64,000 nucleotides of DNA from Streptomyces sp. TG1A-8 (lineage in GTDB: Bacteria; Actinomycetota; Actinomycetes; Streptomycetales; Streptomycetaceae): assembly GCF_030499535.1 (NCBI RefSeq), contig NZ_JASTLB010000004.1, forward strand, positions 372,001 through 436,000. Direction: 5' to 3'. Positions 46,060-55,227 of the stretch are shown here, piece by piece (within the stretch, counting starts at the first letter, position 1; each line of letters opens with the position of its first letter). A program made the translations under genes and the position numbers. The notes beneath the pieces were generated by a model. The model was not told the DNA's origin, did not search any database, and saw nothing but the letters and a program-made list of their open reading frames with translations.

Positions 46060-48159
46060 TTACACCTTGCGCCAGGTGCAGGTCACTGCCACGCCCGAGC
46101 AGTGGTTGAACCCCGGGGTGTCGATGAAGAATCCGTCCCCGTCGGTCAGCCGCCAGACCGACGGTTGGAGCTTGTGGAATGCGCCCTGGTTCTGCGCCGA
46201 GTCGATCGCCGCCCGGCCGCAGCGCTCCGTACCTGTCGGGCCGTTGGTCGCGACGCGGGTGTCCGCGAGAAGACCGAACGACGTCGACCCGTCACCGACC
46301 CCGTTGAACACCCAGTCGGTGTACAACTGGGCGCACTGGTTGCCGCTGGTGACCTGGTTGACCCCGCCAGGGAACCCGCCGGACTCGTGCGTGGACGCGG
46401 GCGCGTACTCGTCGCAGTCGGTGGTGCCGACGATGCTGTCCGCAGGGTGCTTGGTCCACGTGCTGGGGCACACCACCTTGCGGCTGTCGTCCGAGGACCA
46501 GGGCGCCCCCGTGGACGGGTTCTTCACCGTGGTGTCCGGACCCAGGTAGTGCACCAGACTGTCCCATTTCTTGGAGCCGGCATGGTCGGGCATCCGCTCC
46601 TGCATCAGCCAGTAGTAGCCACCCGCCGCCGGGTAGAGGTTGGTGTCCAGGGTGAACGTCGGCTTGAAGAACGGCAGCACGCAGCCTGGGGTGACCGCGC
46701 CGCGGGTGATGTCGTCGCACCGCGGGGCGAGTTCCCGCACGGAGGCGACACCGCTGGTGCCGAAGTCTGCCGTCGCGTCGACGGAGTTGCTGGCATCGAC
46801 GGTCGCGGTGATCGACCAGTCCAGATCGATCTGCTCCTTGCCGGTGCCGAGCCAGCGGGTCACCACGGTGCCCCACATGCTGCGGTAGTCCTGGAGCGGG
46901 TCGTAGTCCCAGTGCGCGCCGTTGACGGGGTTGGCGCCGTCGTCGGTCCACTGGATCGGCGCCACGTCGCACGCCGAGCACGACGAGTCGATGTCCCACC
47001 GCATCGTGACGCCTTCCAGTGCGGGGTTGATGTAGGTGGGGGCGATCACGAGCTGCTGGTCGAACTCGGCGAAGTCGCTGCCGGATTCGGTCTTGTTGCG
47101 GTAGGTCTTCATCCGCTGCTCGAACAGGAACGTGCCCCTGCCGATGGCCGGCTTCTGCGGGTCGGAGTCGAAGAACCACAGCTCGCCCTCGCCCAGAGTT
47201 TTCAGGCAGGCTTCGGTGCGGTTCATGTAGTCCAGGCCCTCGGCGGCGTTGGTGCACCAGTCGACCAGGTCGACCGCATCGTTACCGCCCGGCGTCGACA
47301 TGATCCCCGCCGACTCGGCCGACTTGGCGGTGAACGTCTGCTTGGTCTCCCGGGTCTTTCCGGACTTCGGCGGAGCCTGCACGGACTTGGCCTTGTCCCG
47401 TTTGACCATGCGGAAGCACACCGTGCGGTCAGCCTTGTCCTGCTTGGAGCAGTCGTCCTTGTCGAAGTCCGCCAGCGTCGGCGACGGCTGTTCCGTGGCC
47501 GTGGACGTCGCGGTGGCGGAGCCGTCCGGGTCGGTGCGGGTGAACTCCACCGTGGTCTGTGCGGTCGAGTCGATTCCCGAGGTGGACTGTGCGACGGGGA
47601 ACGTCACGTAGGGCTCGATGCGGAACTTCGCCCATGGGGACCAGGTGTTTTCGTACAGGCTGCCGTCGTAGGCGTTGGTGTGCACCAGGTAGGTGGTGCG
47701 CGGCTTCAGCCGGCCGTAGTCGACCTTGACCGACGCCGTGCTGCCGGACGCCACATACGGGGACACCAGCACCCCGTACGAGTTGGCGTCGGTCAGCTTG
47801 ACCTTGGTGCCCGGCGTGCCGTCGGCGTTGGCCGTCCACACTTCGAATGTCAGGGTCGACTTCTCCCCGTCGGCGTCGGTGACGGTGTTGCGCAGCACGA
47901 CCTCGGGGGCGACGACCCGCCATGTGTCACCGGACTTGGTGAACTTCGGGCCGGCGGACGGGTTACTTCCCGACACCGGACGCGACCCTGCCGTGATGGA
48001 CATCTCCGCTTCCGGTCCGTGGACCTTCGGCGGCGCGGCCAGCGGACCAGGCCCCTTCGGTGAACCGGCGGCGGAAGCCGTTCCCGCCCCGGCCAGAACA
48101 GCAAGGACGGCGCCAGCTGCCATGCAGCGCAGCGCCGCCGTTATACGTGTGCGTCTCAA
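46060..48159 (-). CDS. Large secreted protein with NucA/NucB-type nuclease domain
   Basis: A 699-aa protein from ATG 48159. Residues 1-31 form a signal peptide (MRRTRITAALRCMAAGAVLA, then AGAGTASAA). The middle part is beta-rich and contains a fibronectin-like segment (ASVKVDYGRLKPRTTYLVHT). The C-terminal 150 residues carry TDCDEYAPASTHESGG, matching the catalytic DEY-x-x-AST-x-E motif of NucA/NucB DNases, then GNQCAQLYTDWVFNG. It is probably exported and may cleave DNA outside the cell. Nuclease activity is inferred from the motif only. Confidence 0.75.
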   Translation of the reverse strand: MRRTRITAALRCMAAGAVLAVLAGAGTASAAGSPKGPGPLAAPPKVHGPEAEMSITAGSRPVSGSNPSAGPKFTKSGDTWRVVAPEVVLRNTVTDADGEKSTLTFEVWTANADGTPGTKVKLTDANSYGVLVSPYVASGSTASVKVDYGRLKPRTTYLVHTNAYDGSLYENTWSPWAKFRIEPYVTFPVAQSTSGIDSTAQTTVEFTRTDPDGSATATSTATEQPSPTLADFDKDDCSKQDKADRTVCFRMVKRDKAKSVQAPPKSGKTRETKQTFTAKSAESAGIMSTPGGNDAVDLVDWCTNAAEGLDYMNRTEACLKTLGEGELWFFDSDPQKPAIGRGTFLFEQRMKTYRNKTESGSDFAEFDQQLVIAPTYINPALEGVTMRWDIDSSCSACDVAPIQWTDDGANPVNGAHWDYDPLQDYRSMWGTVVTRWLGTGKEQIDLDWSITATVDASNSVDATADFGTSGVASVRELAPRCDDITRGAVTPGCVLPFFKPTFTLDTNLYPAAGGYYWLMQERMPDHAGSKKWDSLVHYLGPDTTVKNPSTGAPWSSDDSRKVVCPSTWTKHPADSIVGTTDCDEYAPASTHESGGFPGGVNQVTSGNQCAQLYTDWVFNGVGDGSTSFGLLADTRVATNGPTGTERCGRAAIDSAQNQGAFHKLQPSVWRLTDGDGFFIDTPGFNHCSGVAVTCTWRKV

Positions 48160-48610
48160 CGATCCTCCACTAATGGCACGAACGTTCGACGCAACCCCAT
48201 CACGCGCAACTCCCGTAGGACAGAGGAAAGATCGCCATCCTGAGCGCGCGACGCTCGTACGGTCGGCCCCGCCGCCATCCTCGGATGGACTGTCACGGCG
48301 GCACCCCGGAAGCAGCCGTAGGGCCCCGCAGCAATCTGACCTTGTTGGTTAATTCCTTCGGGCCTCGGCGACCCGGCGGCGGACAGTAGCTGGCCCGCGT
48401 CCGGTGGGAGGGCGCGATGGCGTGGGACGCGGTTTGGCGCGGGCTGTGGTCGGTCAAGCGCGGCGCTACCCCAACCAGCGCTCGGCGACCCGCATGACGC
48501 CGACGTCGACGCGCGGCTCCTCGTTGCGGAGCTGGAACAGATGGCGGCGACACCGTCGTCCGCCCCGTGGTGATCCACCCCGCCCGCGAGCAAGGGCCAG
48601 AGCTGGGGGT

Positions 48611-48846
48611 TGAGGAACAACCGTGTCAGATCGTGCGGCAGCGGTCCGGCGGCGCGATACCACAGATAACAGGGCTGCTTCACGTGCCGCCCGCGGCTCG
48701 TTCGGACAGGTGGCGCCCCGTACTGCCACAGATAACGGCGCATTATCCGTGGGACAACTTCCGACCGGTCCCGCCGCCGGCACCCCGTCGGCCGCCCACC
48801 AGGGCCGACGAACGCTTAGCGCACGATCTGACACGGATGTTCCTCA
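48611..48846. repeat. 236-bp segment bounded by a 30-bp inverted repeat
   Basis: The arms at 48611-48640 and 48817-48846 match at about 27 of 30 bases (core CCGTGTCAGATCGTGCG). Inside are two direct CCACAGATAAC repeats (about 48661 and 48726). No convincing coding frame is present, so it resembles a MITE or the end region of a larger element. The surrounding 48160-48973 holds no gene that I accept. Confidence 0.6.
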
Positions 48847-49042
48847 GACCCCGCGTTCCTGCCGACGGCTTTTGACAGTCTGCTCAGATCACCGGTGGAC
48901 TCAACACGCCTGGTGCCGGGCTGCCACCGGTTTCGGCACGGCTGCCTGAACCGGCCACGAGCGAGTCGGCACTATGAAGCCCACGGGGAACGATCTCGAT
49001 ATTCCCATGCTGCTATACCGAACGAATGACACAGTGCCAGGC

Positions 49043-51187
49043 ATGGTGACATCCCCACTTCTGCGACAGCTCGCCCGCACCCGCCGCTTCACCCTCGGCG
49101 CACCCACCCGTTTCACCGTGGCGCCGGACAATACCTGTGTCCTGTTCCTGCGGAGCCGGGCCGGGGACGATCCGGTCGGGTGCCTGTGGACGCTCGACCT
49201 GGCGACCGGCGCGGAGCGACTGCTGGCTGACCCCGCCGGGCTGCTCGGCGACGCGACCGATGAGGTGCCGGAGGAGGAGCGCATCCGGCGCGAGCGCGCC
49301 CGGCAGCAGGCCGCCGGGATCACCGACTACGCCACCGACACAGCCGCCCAGGTGGCCACGTTCGCCCTCTCCGGGCAGCTGTGGGTGGTGGATACCGGCT
49401 CCGGCGCTGTCCGGCAACTACCCGCCCGGCAGCCGGTGGTGGACCCGCGCCCGTCCCCGGACGGCCGGAACATCGCCTACGTCTCCGGCGGCGCGCTCCG
49501 GGTGATCAGCGCCGACGGCAGTGGCGACCGAGCGGTGGCCGCGCCCGAGCCGGCGGAAGGTCCGGACGTCTTCTTCGGCCTGCCGGAGCATGTCGCGAGC
49601 GAGTCGATGGGCCGCTACCGGGCGTACTGGTGGGCACCGGACGGAGAGCGGCTGCTGACCACCCGGGTGGACAACCGGAAGGTTGGGCTGTGGTACATCA
49701 CCGATCCGGCCGACCCCGCCAAGCCGCCGCGCACCATGCGCTACCCACGGGTCGGCACCGCCAACGCCGAGGTCACGCTCTGGATCGCCGATCTGGCGGG
49801 CAACCACACCGAGATCCGCTGGGACCGGGCCGGCTTCGAGTACCTGCCCGCGGCCGGCTGGGACGGGCACGGTCCGTTCGCCGCCGTACTCAGCCGCGAC
49901 CAGCGCACGCTCCAGGTACTGGCCATCGACCCGGCAGACGGTACGACCAGCCTCCTGGCCGAGCGGCACGATGAGCGCTGGGTGGAGCTGCTGGTGCCCG
50001 GAGTGCCCGCGCGGACAGACACCGGCCTGCTCGTCGACTACCTCGACCGGGACGAGACCCGGCACCTGAGCATCGACGGCACGCCGGTCACACCGGACGG
50101 CCTGCAGCTGCACGAGGTGCTCGCGGTGGACGGCGAGACGGTGCTTTTCACAGCGTCCGCAGAACCCACCGAGCGCCATGTGTGGAGGTACCGTCCGGGC
50201 CAGGGCATACACCGGCTGACCGAGCAGCCGGGGGTGCACTCCGGCGCATTCTGCGGCAGCACGTTCGTACACACCACGCGCACGCTGGATCTGCCGGGCT
50301 CGCACACCACCGTGCACCGCCTGACCGAGGACGGCCGACCGGAACCGGACGGCCCCGCGCCCGTCGAAATCAGCTCGCACGCCCAACGCCCGCTGCTGCA
50401 ACTGCGTGTCGAATCCGCCGCCGTCGGGCCCCGCGAACTGCGCACACACCTCTTCCTGCCGTCCTGGCACAAGGCCGGTGACGCCCAGCTACCGGTGCTG
50501 GTCGACCCCTACGGCGGCCCCGCAATGCAGAAGGTGATGGCCGAACAGACCTCTCACACCCTCGTCTCGCAGTGGTTCGCGGAACAGGGCTTCGCGGTGC
50601 TGGTGACGGACGGCGCCGGCACGCCCGGACGCGGGCCACGCTGGGAGAAGGAGATCTACGGCGACCTGATCGGCCCGACCCTGGACGACCAGGTCGCCGC
50701 GCTGCACGCGACCGCCGAGCGCCACCCGGAGCTTGATCTCGACAGGGTCGGCATCCGCGGCTGGTCGTTCAGCGGGACGCTGGCCGCCGCCGCGGTGCTG
50801 CGCCGACCCGACACCTTCCACGCCGCAGTGGCCGGCGCCCCTCTCACCGACCAGCATCTCTACGACGCCTGCTGGAAAGAACGCTTCCTCGGTCTGCCCG
50901 ACCAATACCCGGAGCACTATGAGCTGTCCTCGCTTCTTGCCGACGCTCCAAAGCTCAGCCGCCCGCTGCTGCTGATGCACGGACTGGCAGACGACAACGC
51001 CTTCGTGGCCAATACGCTGCAACTCTCCAGCGCTCTGCTGGCCGCGGGGAAGCCGCACGAGGTGCTGCCGCTCAGCGGGATGACACATGCCGCACCGACC
51101 AACGACACGTTCGCCCGGCTACTGGGGCACCAACTGGAATTCCTCCAGCGGCACCTGGTCGGCCGCCCCACCACGGTGCCCTGCTAG
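49043..51187 (+). CDS. S9-family peptidase (dipeptidyl-peptidase IV type)
   Basis: A 714-aa protein. ATG 49043 (MVTSPLLRQLARTRRFTLGA) fits the usual Streptomyces start better than ATG 48974. Residues 20-450 form the DPP IV-like beta-propeller. The C-terminal hydrolase domain contains PVLVDPYGGPAMQKV, the nucleophile GIRGWSFSGTLAAA, the Asp in HGLADDNAFVAN and the His in SGMTHAAPT. It should cleave short peptides, in the cytoplasm because no signal peptide is present. It is intact and monocistronic, followed by a hairpin. Confidence 0.85.
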   Translation: MVTSPLLRQLARTRRFTLGAPTRFTVAPDNTCVLFLRSRAGDDPVGCLWTLDLATGAERLLADPAGLLGDATDEVPEEERIRRERARQQAAGITDYATDTAAQVATFALSGQLWVVDTGSGAVRQLPARQPVVDPRPSPDGRNIAYVSGGALRVISADGSGDRAVAAPEPAEGPDVFFGLPEHVASESMGRYRAYWWAPDGERLLTTRVDNRKVGLWYITDPADPAKPPRTMRYPRVGTANAEVTLWIADLAGNHTEIRWDRAGFEYLPAAGWDGHGPFAAVLSRDQRTLQVLAIDPADGTTSLLAERHDERWVELLVPGVPARTDTGLLVDYLDRDETRHLSIDGTPVTPDGLQLHEVLAVDGETVLFTASAEPTERHVWRYRPGQGIHRLTEQPGVHSGAFCGSTFVHTTRTLDLPGSHTTVHRLTEDGRPEPDGPAPVEISSHAQRPLLQLRVESAAVGPRELRTHLFLPSWHKAGDAQLPVLVDPYGGPAMQKVMAEQTSHTLVSQWFAEQGFAVLVTDGAGTPGRGPRWEKEIYGDLIGPTLDDQVAALHATAERHPELDLDRVGIRGWSFSGTLAAAAVLRRPDTFHAAVAGAPLTDQHLYDACWKERFLGLPDQYPEHYELSSLLADAPKLSRPLLLMHGLADDNAFVANTLQLSSALLAAGKPHEVLPLSGMTHAAPTNDTFARLLGHQLEFLQRHLVGRPTTVPC

Positions 51188-51208
51188 GCCCGATACTCCC
51201 GAAGCTAC

Positions 51209-51234
51209 GGGCAGGTGCCAACTGGCACCTGCCC
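51209..51234 (+). terminator. Hairpin after the S9 peptidase
   Basis: Perfect 12-bp stem GGGCAGGTGCCA/TGGCACCTGCCC with a 2-nt loop, 22 bp after the stop codon. Confidence 0.7.
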
Positions 51235-51342
51235 CACGGTCATCCTGGCTGCCATCACACTGTGTATTCGCTAGGCGAGGGACACCCCCAACAGCAAGGC
51301 CCGAGGTCTTTGGAGGAGATATCCGCGAAGCGGCCCCCGCGG

Positions 51343-52676
51343 CAGGGCTGATTCAAAGTCCTGGTGATCATGTATCGGTGCAGGTCAAGCGAGTCCGAGC
51401 AGGTCGAGCGGGTGAGTGAAGGGCGCGTAGGAAACCTGCCGTAGCCCGGCGGCGATGCTGCGGTGACCGGCGTCGCGGAGCGTGTTGACCGCGAGGTTCC
51501 GCAGTGTGGCCATGTTCGCCGGGCCGTGCCCGGTGCGGACCTTGGATGCGTCCTCGGCGAAGGTTGTATCTCTGACGTGGTGCACGGACTCGATGCCCCA
51601 GTGTGCGCGGGCGAGTTGCCCGAGATGCTGCGGGGATGCCTGACGGGAGGTCATGTCGGTGATCGCATAGACCGTCTGCCGGGTGGTCTTCCCGCTCTTG
51701 ACGTCGGTGCGGTAACGGTGGATCTTCACGGCCTGCGCGACGTGCGGGAAGTCCAGGCCGAGGCCGGTGACGGTCAGCGCACGCACCGAGCGGGTCTCGT
51801 GCCGGCCGTGTCCCTGCTCGCGGTCGTGGCGCACCGCGGTGCATTCCTTCCACGGCAGGGCGCGCAGCGCGGTGTGCAGGCGCGGCTGGTTGCGCTTGAC
51901 CACGAGCACGAAATGGGCCTTCTTCTCCTGTACCAGGTAGCGGGCCTGTTCGCGGCTGGTGTGCAGCGCGTCGGCGGTGACCGTGCAGCCGATCAGGTCG
52001 AAGGGCGCCAGCAGCGCGGGCAGGGCGGTGACCTCGGTGGTCTTGTCCGGCACCGGGAGCTGGGAGACCACGCGTCCGGAGCCGGTCAGGGCAGACAGCA
52101 GGTGAACGGCGTCGTCGGTGTCGGTGCGCGAGCCGCGGGCGGTCTTGCCGTCCACGGCCACCTGCTCGGCGCCCACCGGGGCGGAGCCGAGCAGATCGGC
52201 CAGCCCGCCGGGGCACACCAGGGTGAGCACACGGCGGATCGTGGATGTGGCAGGCGCGCGCCGGATGCCGAGCGGGCCCCGGGACGGGATGCCGAGACGG
52301 GCGAGACAGTCCTGCGGGGCATTGCGCGCCCACTGGCCGATGGCCAGGTAGGAGCGGGCCCCGGCCAGCACCGCGCAGGCCGCGGTGAGCAGGACCGACA
52401 CCAGCGAGTGCCGACGGCCACGGCGGTCGCGCAGGTCGAGCAGTGTCGCCAACCGCTCGGCGACGTCGGGCAGTTCACGCTGGCGCGGCGAGGGCGACTT
52501 GGTCAGGCAGACAGTGGCAGACTGGCGGCACATCGAGGCTCCGGTGATACAGGGCGACTTGGTAGGTCACCCCGTCAACTGGAGCCTCGTTGTCTTCGTG
52601 ACGGCCCACCGGCCACCCCGTCACACCTCCGTGACCAGCAACGCTTCGTGATCACCAGGACTTTGAATCAGCCCTG
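51343..52676 (-). mobile_element. ISAs1-family element (1334 bp)
   Basis: The terminal repeats begin CAGGGCTGATTCAAAGTCCT. The 10-bp target duplications GCCCCCGCGG are at 51333-51342 and 52677-52686. Confidence 0.9.
51385..52533 (-). CDS. ISAs1-family transposase
   Basis: A 382-aa protein from ATG 52533. An N-terminal DDE-associated domain (LATLLDLRDRRGRRHSLVSV) is followed by the catalytic region: EQVAVDGKTARGSRTD, GCTVTADALHTSREQARYLV, HFVLVVKRNQPRLHTALRAL and the Glu in ARAHWGIESVHHVRDTTFAE. It appears intact. The element interrupts a palindrome and not a gene body, so its only local effect is on the end of the RNR-tail gene. Confidence 0.9.
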   Translation of the reverse strand: MCRQSATVCLTKSPSPRQRELPDVAERLATLLDLRDRRGRRHSLVSVLLTAACAVLAGARSYLAIGQWARNAPQDCLARLGIPSRGPLGIRRAPATSTIRRVLTLVCPGGLADLLGSAPVGAEQVAVDGKTARGSRTDTDDAVHLLSALTGSGRVVSQLPVPDKTTEVTALPALLAPFDLIGCTVTADALHTSREQARYLVQEKKAHFVLVVKRNQPRLHTALRALPWKECTAVRHDREQGHGRHETRSVRALTVTGLGLDFPHVAQAVKIHRYRTDVKSGKTTRQTVYAITDMTSRQASPQHLGQLARAHWGIESVHHVRDTTFAEDASKVRTGHGPANMATLRNLAVNTLRDAGHRSIAAGLRQVSYAPFTHPLDLLGLA

Positions 52677-53176
52677 GCCCCCGCGGGGGCCGCTTCGCGG
52701 ATATCTCCTCCAAAGACCACCTTGGTCGCCCGCTCCTCGGCCGTGAGGACGTTCAGCCCCACCCGCACGTCGTAGGGCAGATAGTCCAGGGCCAGGCGGC
52801 GGCCGACATAGTCCATGACGGAGCTGACCTGCCTGATCTCCGGGTCGTTGGTGAGGCCGGCGGGCTCGAACCGCATGCCGACGTACTCACGGACGAACAC
52901 TTCGAGCGGCACGCCGTGCTGAAGGCCCCGCGTGATGGTGGAGGAGAAGGCATCCATCATGCCCGCGAGCGTGGAGCCCTGCTTGACCATGCGGATCATC
53001 ACCTCGGCTGGAACGCCATCGGTGGTGCAGGCGACGGTGAGGTACCCCTTCCCCTCGCCGACGGTGAACGAGCGGGTCGTCGACTTCATCCGCCGCGGAG
53101 GACGCTGGGGCGCCGGTCGGCCCACCTGATCGTCGCTGCGCGTCAGCGTCGTACCGTCACCGAACCGCTCGGCCAT
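52652..53176 (-). CDS. B12-dependent ribonucleotide reductase C-terminal (TSCPD-like) protein
   Basis: A 174-aa protein from ATG 53176. The core (GEGKGYLTVACTTDGVPAEV, KQGSTLAGMMDAFSSTITRG, VREYVGMRFEPAGLTNDPEI, DYVGRRLALDYLPYDVRVGL) matches the extreme C terminus of NrdJ-type reductases. All catalytic barrel domains are absent, so it is a stand-alone tail protein as found in some Streptomyces. The last codons now lie in the ISAs1 end (ARADSKSW), so the native C terminus has been replaced. Confidence 0.8.
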   Translation of the reverse strand: MAERFGDGTTLTRSDDQVGRPAPQRPPRRMKSTTRSFTVGEGKGYLTVACTTDGVPAEVMIRMVKQGSTLAGMMDAFSSTITRGLQHGVPLEVFVREYVGMRFEPAGLTNDPEIRQVSSVMDYVGRRLALDYLPYDVRVGLNVLTAEERATKVVFGGDIREAAPAGARADSKSW

Positions 53177-53323
53177 GAATGATCCTTCACTGGTAGATGG
53201 AGAACGTACAGACTGGGTCACACACAAACTGTGGACGTCAACTGCTAGTGCTTTGACCAGGAACGTTCGCCGGGTGGTTGGGCAACGTTGTGGTCGTTGA
53301 CCGCACTCGGGGATCATCGCGGG

Positions 53324-53899
53324 ATGAGCGAGATCATCTTGATGTCGGATCCACGGGTAGCAGCCGTCCCCGTACACGAGTGCGGTGAGCCGCTGGTCGA
53401 TGTCCGGAGGGGGCCGCTGCTTGTGGACTTGCGGAAGCAGGTCGACTCGGACGCCTTCTTCTACCTGCGGGAAGGCGTGCTGGAGCGTCTGTTCAAGGCA
53501 CAGGCGCACTTGCCGGCCGGTCTGAGGTTCCTGGTGGTCGAGGGCTATCGTCCTCCGGCATTGCAGCGGCGCTACTTTGAAAAGTACGCGGCCAGACTGC
53601 GAGCTGAGCAGCCTGGATGGACCGACGAGCAGATCCGGTCGGCGACGAGCCGTTTCGTGTCGCCGCCGGAGATCGCGCCGCACAGCGCGGGAGCGGCGGT
53701 GGATCTGACACTCGTGGATGCAGACGGCCGTGAGCTGGATCTGGGTACGCCTATGAACGCGACTCTGGAGGAGAGCGCCGGCGCCTGCTACACCGACGCT
53801 GCCGGGATCGGCGAGCAGGCGCGCGCCCACCGGGAGATCCTCGGGCGCGTGCTGACGGCCGTGGGCCTGGTGAACTACCCGACGGAGTGGTGGCATTGA
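53324..53899 (+). CDS. VanX-like D-Ala-D-Ala dipeptidase with premature stop
   Basis: ATG 53324. Peptidase M15D motifs are present: FLVVEGYRPPALQRRYFEKY, the zinc ligands in APHSAGAAVDLTLVD (HxxxxxxD) and the catalytic Glu/His in YPTEWWH. A TGA (53897-53899) follows WWH where the family has Trp. The frame continues SFGDRYWALATGAAS to 53983, the normal C terminus. One TGG-to-TGA change therefore removes about 15-27 residues while keeping all ligands. VanX-type enzymes hydrolyse D-Ala-D-Ala; no vanH/vanA genes are near. Confidence 0.75.
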   Translation: MSEIILMSDPRVAAVPVHECGEPLVDVRRGPLLVDLRKQVDSDAFFYLREGVLERLFKAQAHLPAGLRFLVVEGYRPPALQRRYFEKYAARLRAEQPGWTDEQIRSATSRFVSPPEIAPHSAGAAVDLTLVDADGRELDLGTPMNATLEESAGACYTDAAGIGEQARAHREILGRVLTAVGLVNYPTEWWH

Positions 53900-54010
53900 T
53901 CGTTCGGCGACCGCTACTGGGCGCTGGCCACTGGAGCGGCAAGCGCCTGTTACGGACCGAGCCGGCAAGGTGTGCACGAATGACGCTCTTGGTTGAGCCG
54001 CGGTAGCCCG

Positions 54011-54407
54011 TCAGGCTGTCGCGGTGAGTGGGCGTCCGCCCCAGCGGATGCCCTTCTCGCTGCGGATGCGGGCGCGCTCCTTGCGCTGGGCGGCGAGCAC
54101 GTCGGGGTGACGGGCGTTGGCGTTGCGCCATCGCAGGTATGCGTGCAGGGCCCGGGTCTGCGCGGGGTGGCTGCGGTGGTGGGAGTTGGCCAGGGTGAAC
54201 TGCCGCAGCGGGCCGAAGTGGGCCTCGATCGGGTTGGCCCAGGAGGCGTAGGTCGGGGTGAAGCACAGTTCGACGCGGTTCTTCCTCGCCCAGCGCCGGA
54301 TGGTCTCGCCCTTGTGGGCGGAGAGGTTGTCCAGGATGACGTAGATCGGGGCGCCGTCCGGGCGGGCCGCGCGGATCGACTTCAGCGCGGCCAGTGTGTT
54401 CGCGGCG
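54011..54407 (-). pseudogene. IS630-family transposase, C-terminal fragment
   Basis: The frame reads ALKSIRAARPDGAPIYVILD, NLSAHKGETIRRWARKNRVE, LCFTPTYASWANPIEAHFGP, LRQFTLANSHHRSHPAQTRA and stops at 54011. The second Asp (ILDNLSAHK) and Glu (WANPIEAHF) of the DDE triad are present; the N-terminal half is missing. It is not the same IS630 type as the element at 12206. It abuts the next fragment directly at about 54407. Confidence 0.85.
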
Positions 54408-54948
54408 CCACCTCAACTACGCCAGCGCCGAGCAACGCCTGGTGGAGGCCGAGTGGTTGACCACCTGGGCCGACAAGGGTTGGCTCACGCCCGACGGCCG
54501 CCGCCACACCCTCCCCGCGATCTACGCCGGCGACAACAACTCCTACCCCACCGGTTCGCGAGGCGACCTGCCGCTGCCGGACCTCTCCACGGTCAAGAAC
54601 CTGCCTCACCGACTCCACCGCTCGTACGCCGGACCGTCCGGCAAGCGCGTGCCCGACACGCGGCCCGACACCGCATTCCGCACAGCCGGACTCGAGGACG
54701 CCGCGCTGTACTGGGCGACCGCCCCGCACGGCGATCCGCGCGCGCTCTCCCGCGCCGTCAACGCCTGCGACACCCACGGCCCCGACAGCCGAGTCGACCG
54801 CGCCTACCTCACCCCCGAATTACTGCCTGCCATAACCGGATTCGACGTGATCGAGGTCAACGAGGACCTCTCCGACCACCACATCCTGCGCCTGACCCTC
54901 GACAGCGACCAGCTCAGCGACATCCTCAACCAGCCGGTGAGTGCCTGA
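54408..54948 (+). pseudogene. Endonuclease/exonuclease/phosphatase-family fragment
   Basis: The frame reads HLNYASAEQRLVEAEWLTTW, LPAIYAGDNNSYPTGSRGDL, then SRVDRAYLTPELLPAITGFD and NEDLSDHHILRLTL, stopping at 54948. The GDNN, R-D-A-Y and SDHH motifs are those of the EEP fold (metal-dependent phosphodiesterases such as DNase I-like proteins). The N-terminal half is lost at the junction with the IS630 fragment, so it is non-functional. Confidence 0.75.
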
Positions 54949-55227
54949 CCCCAGGGCCTGCGTGAACGACTCGCCAAGAAGAACCCGTTATCCGGCCCAC
55001 CGCCGCGCACGGAGGAACCCGTCCTGGCTGGAAGCCGGCCCGGCCCGTCTCCGGGACCGGGCGGTGACGACGCCGCCCCCCTCCCCCGCCACAACGGCTC
55101 GACATCGCCCAGGGCATCCGCAGCTTCAACTCCCAGCGGCGGCTCGCTTCGCCCTGTTAACACCCACTTTCGTAGGAAGTATCCATGATCCGCTTCACCG
55201 CCTCTGTACCTCTTCAGGGGGCTCGCC

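Larger units (their letters stand above)
51305..52718. repeat. 70-bp perfect palindrome split by ISAs1
   Basis: Without the ISAs1 copy and one of its 10-bp duplications, 51305-51342 joins 52687-52718 to form a palindrome with two perfect 35-bp arms centred on GGCCCCCGCGGGGGCC. The right arm overlaps the end of the RNR-tail gene (VFGGDIREAAPA). The left arm is an inverted copy of the same coding DNA. Confidence 0.85.

Noticed and set aside
46018..48063. 681-aa plus-strand open frame opposite the secreted nuclease-like gene
   Set aside because: High-GC antisense frame; the minus strand has a signal peptide, catalytic motif and proper start.
51305..52718. The 70-bp palindrome as a Streptomyces telomere
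   Set aside because: Telomeres have several different palindromes at a replicon end; this is a single palindrome made of duplicated coding sequence inside the window.
52652..53977. 441-aa minus-strand frame around the RNR-tail gene
   Set aside because: Only the part from ATG 53176 matches a family; the upstream half overlaps the VanX-like gene in antisense.
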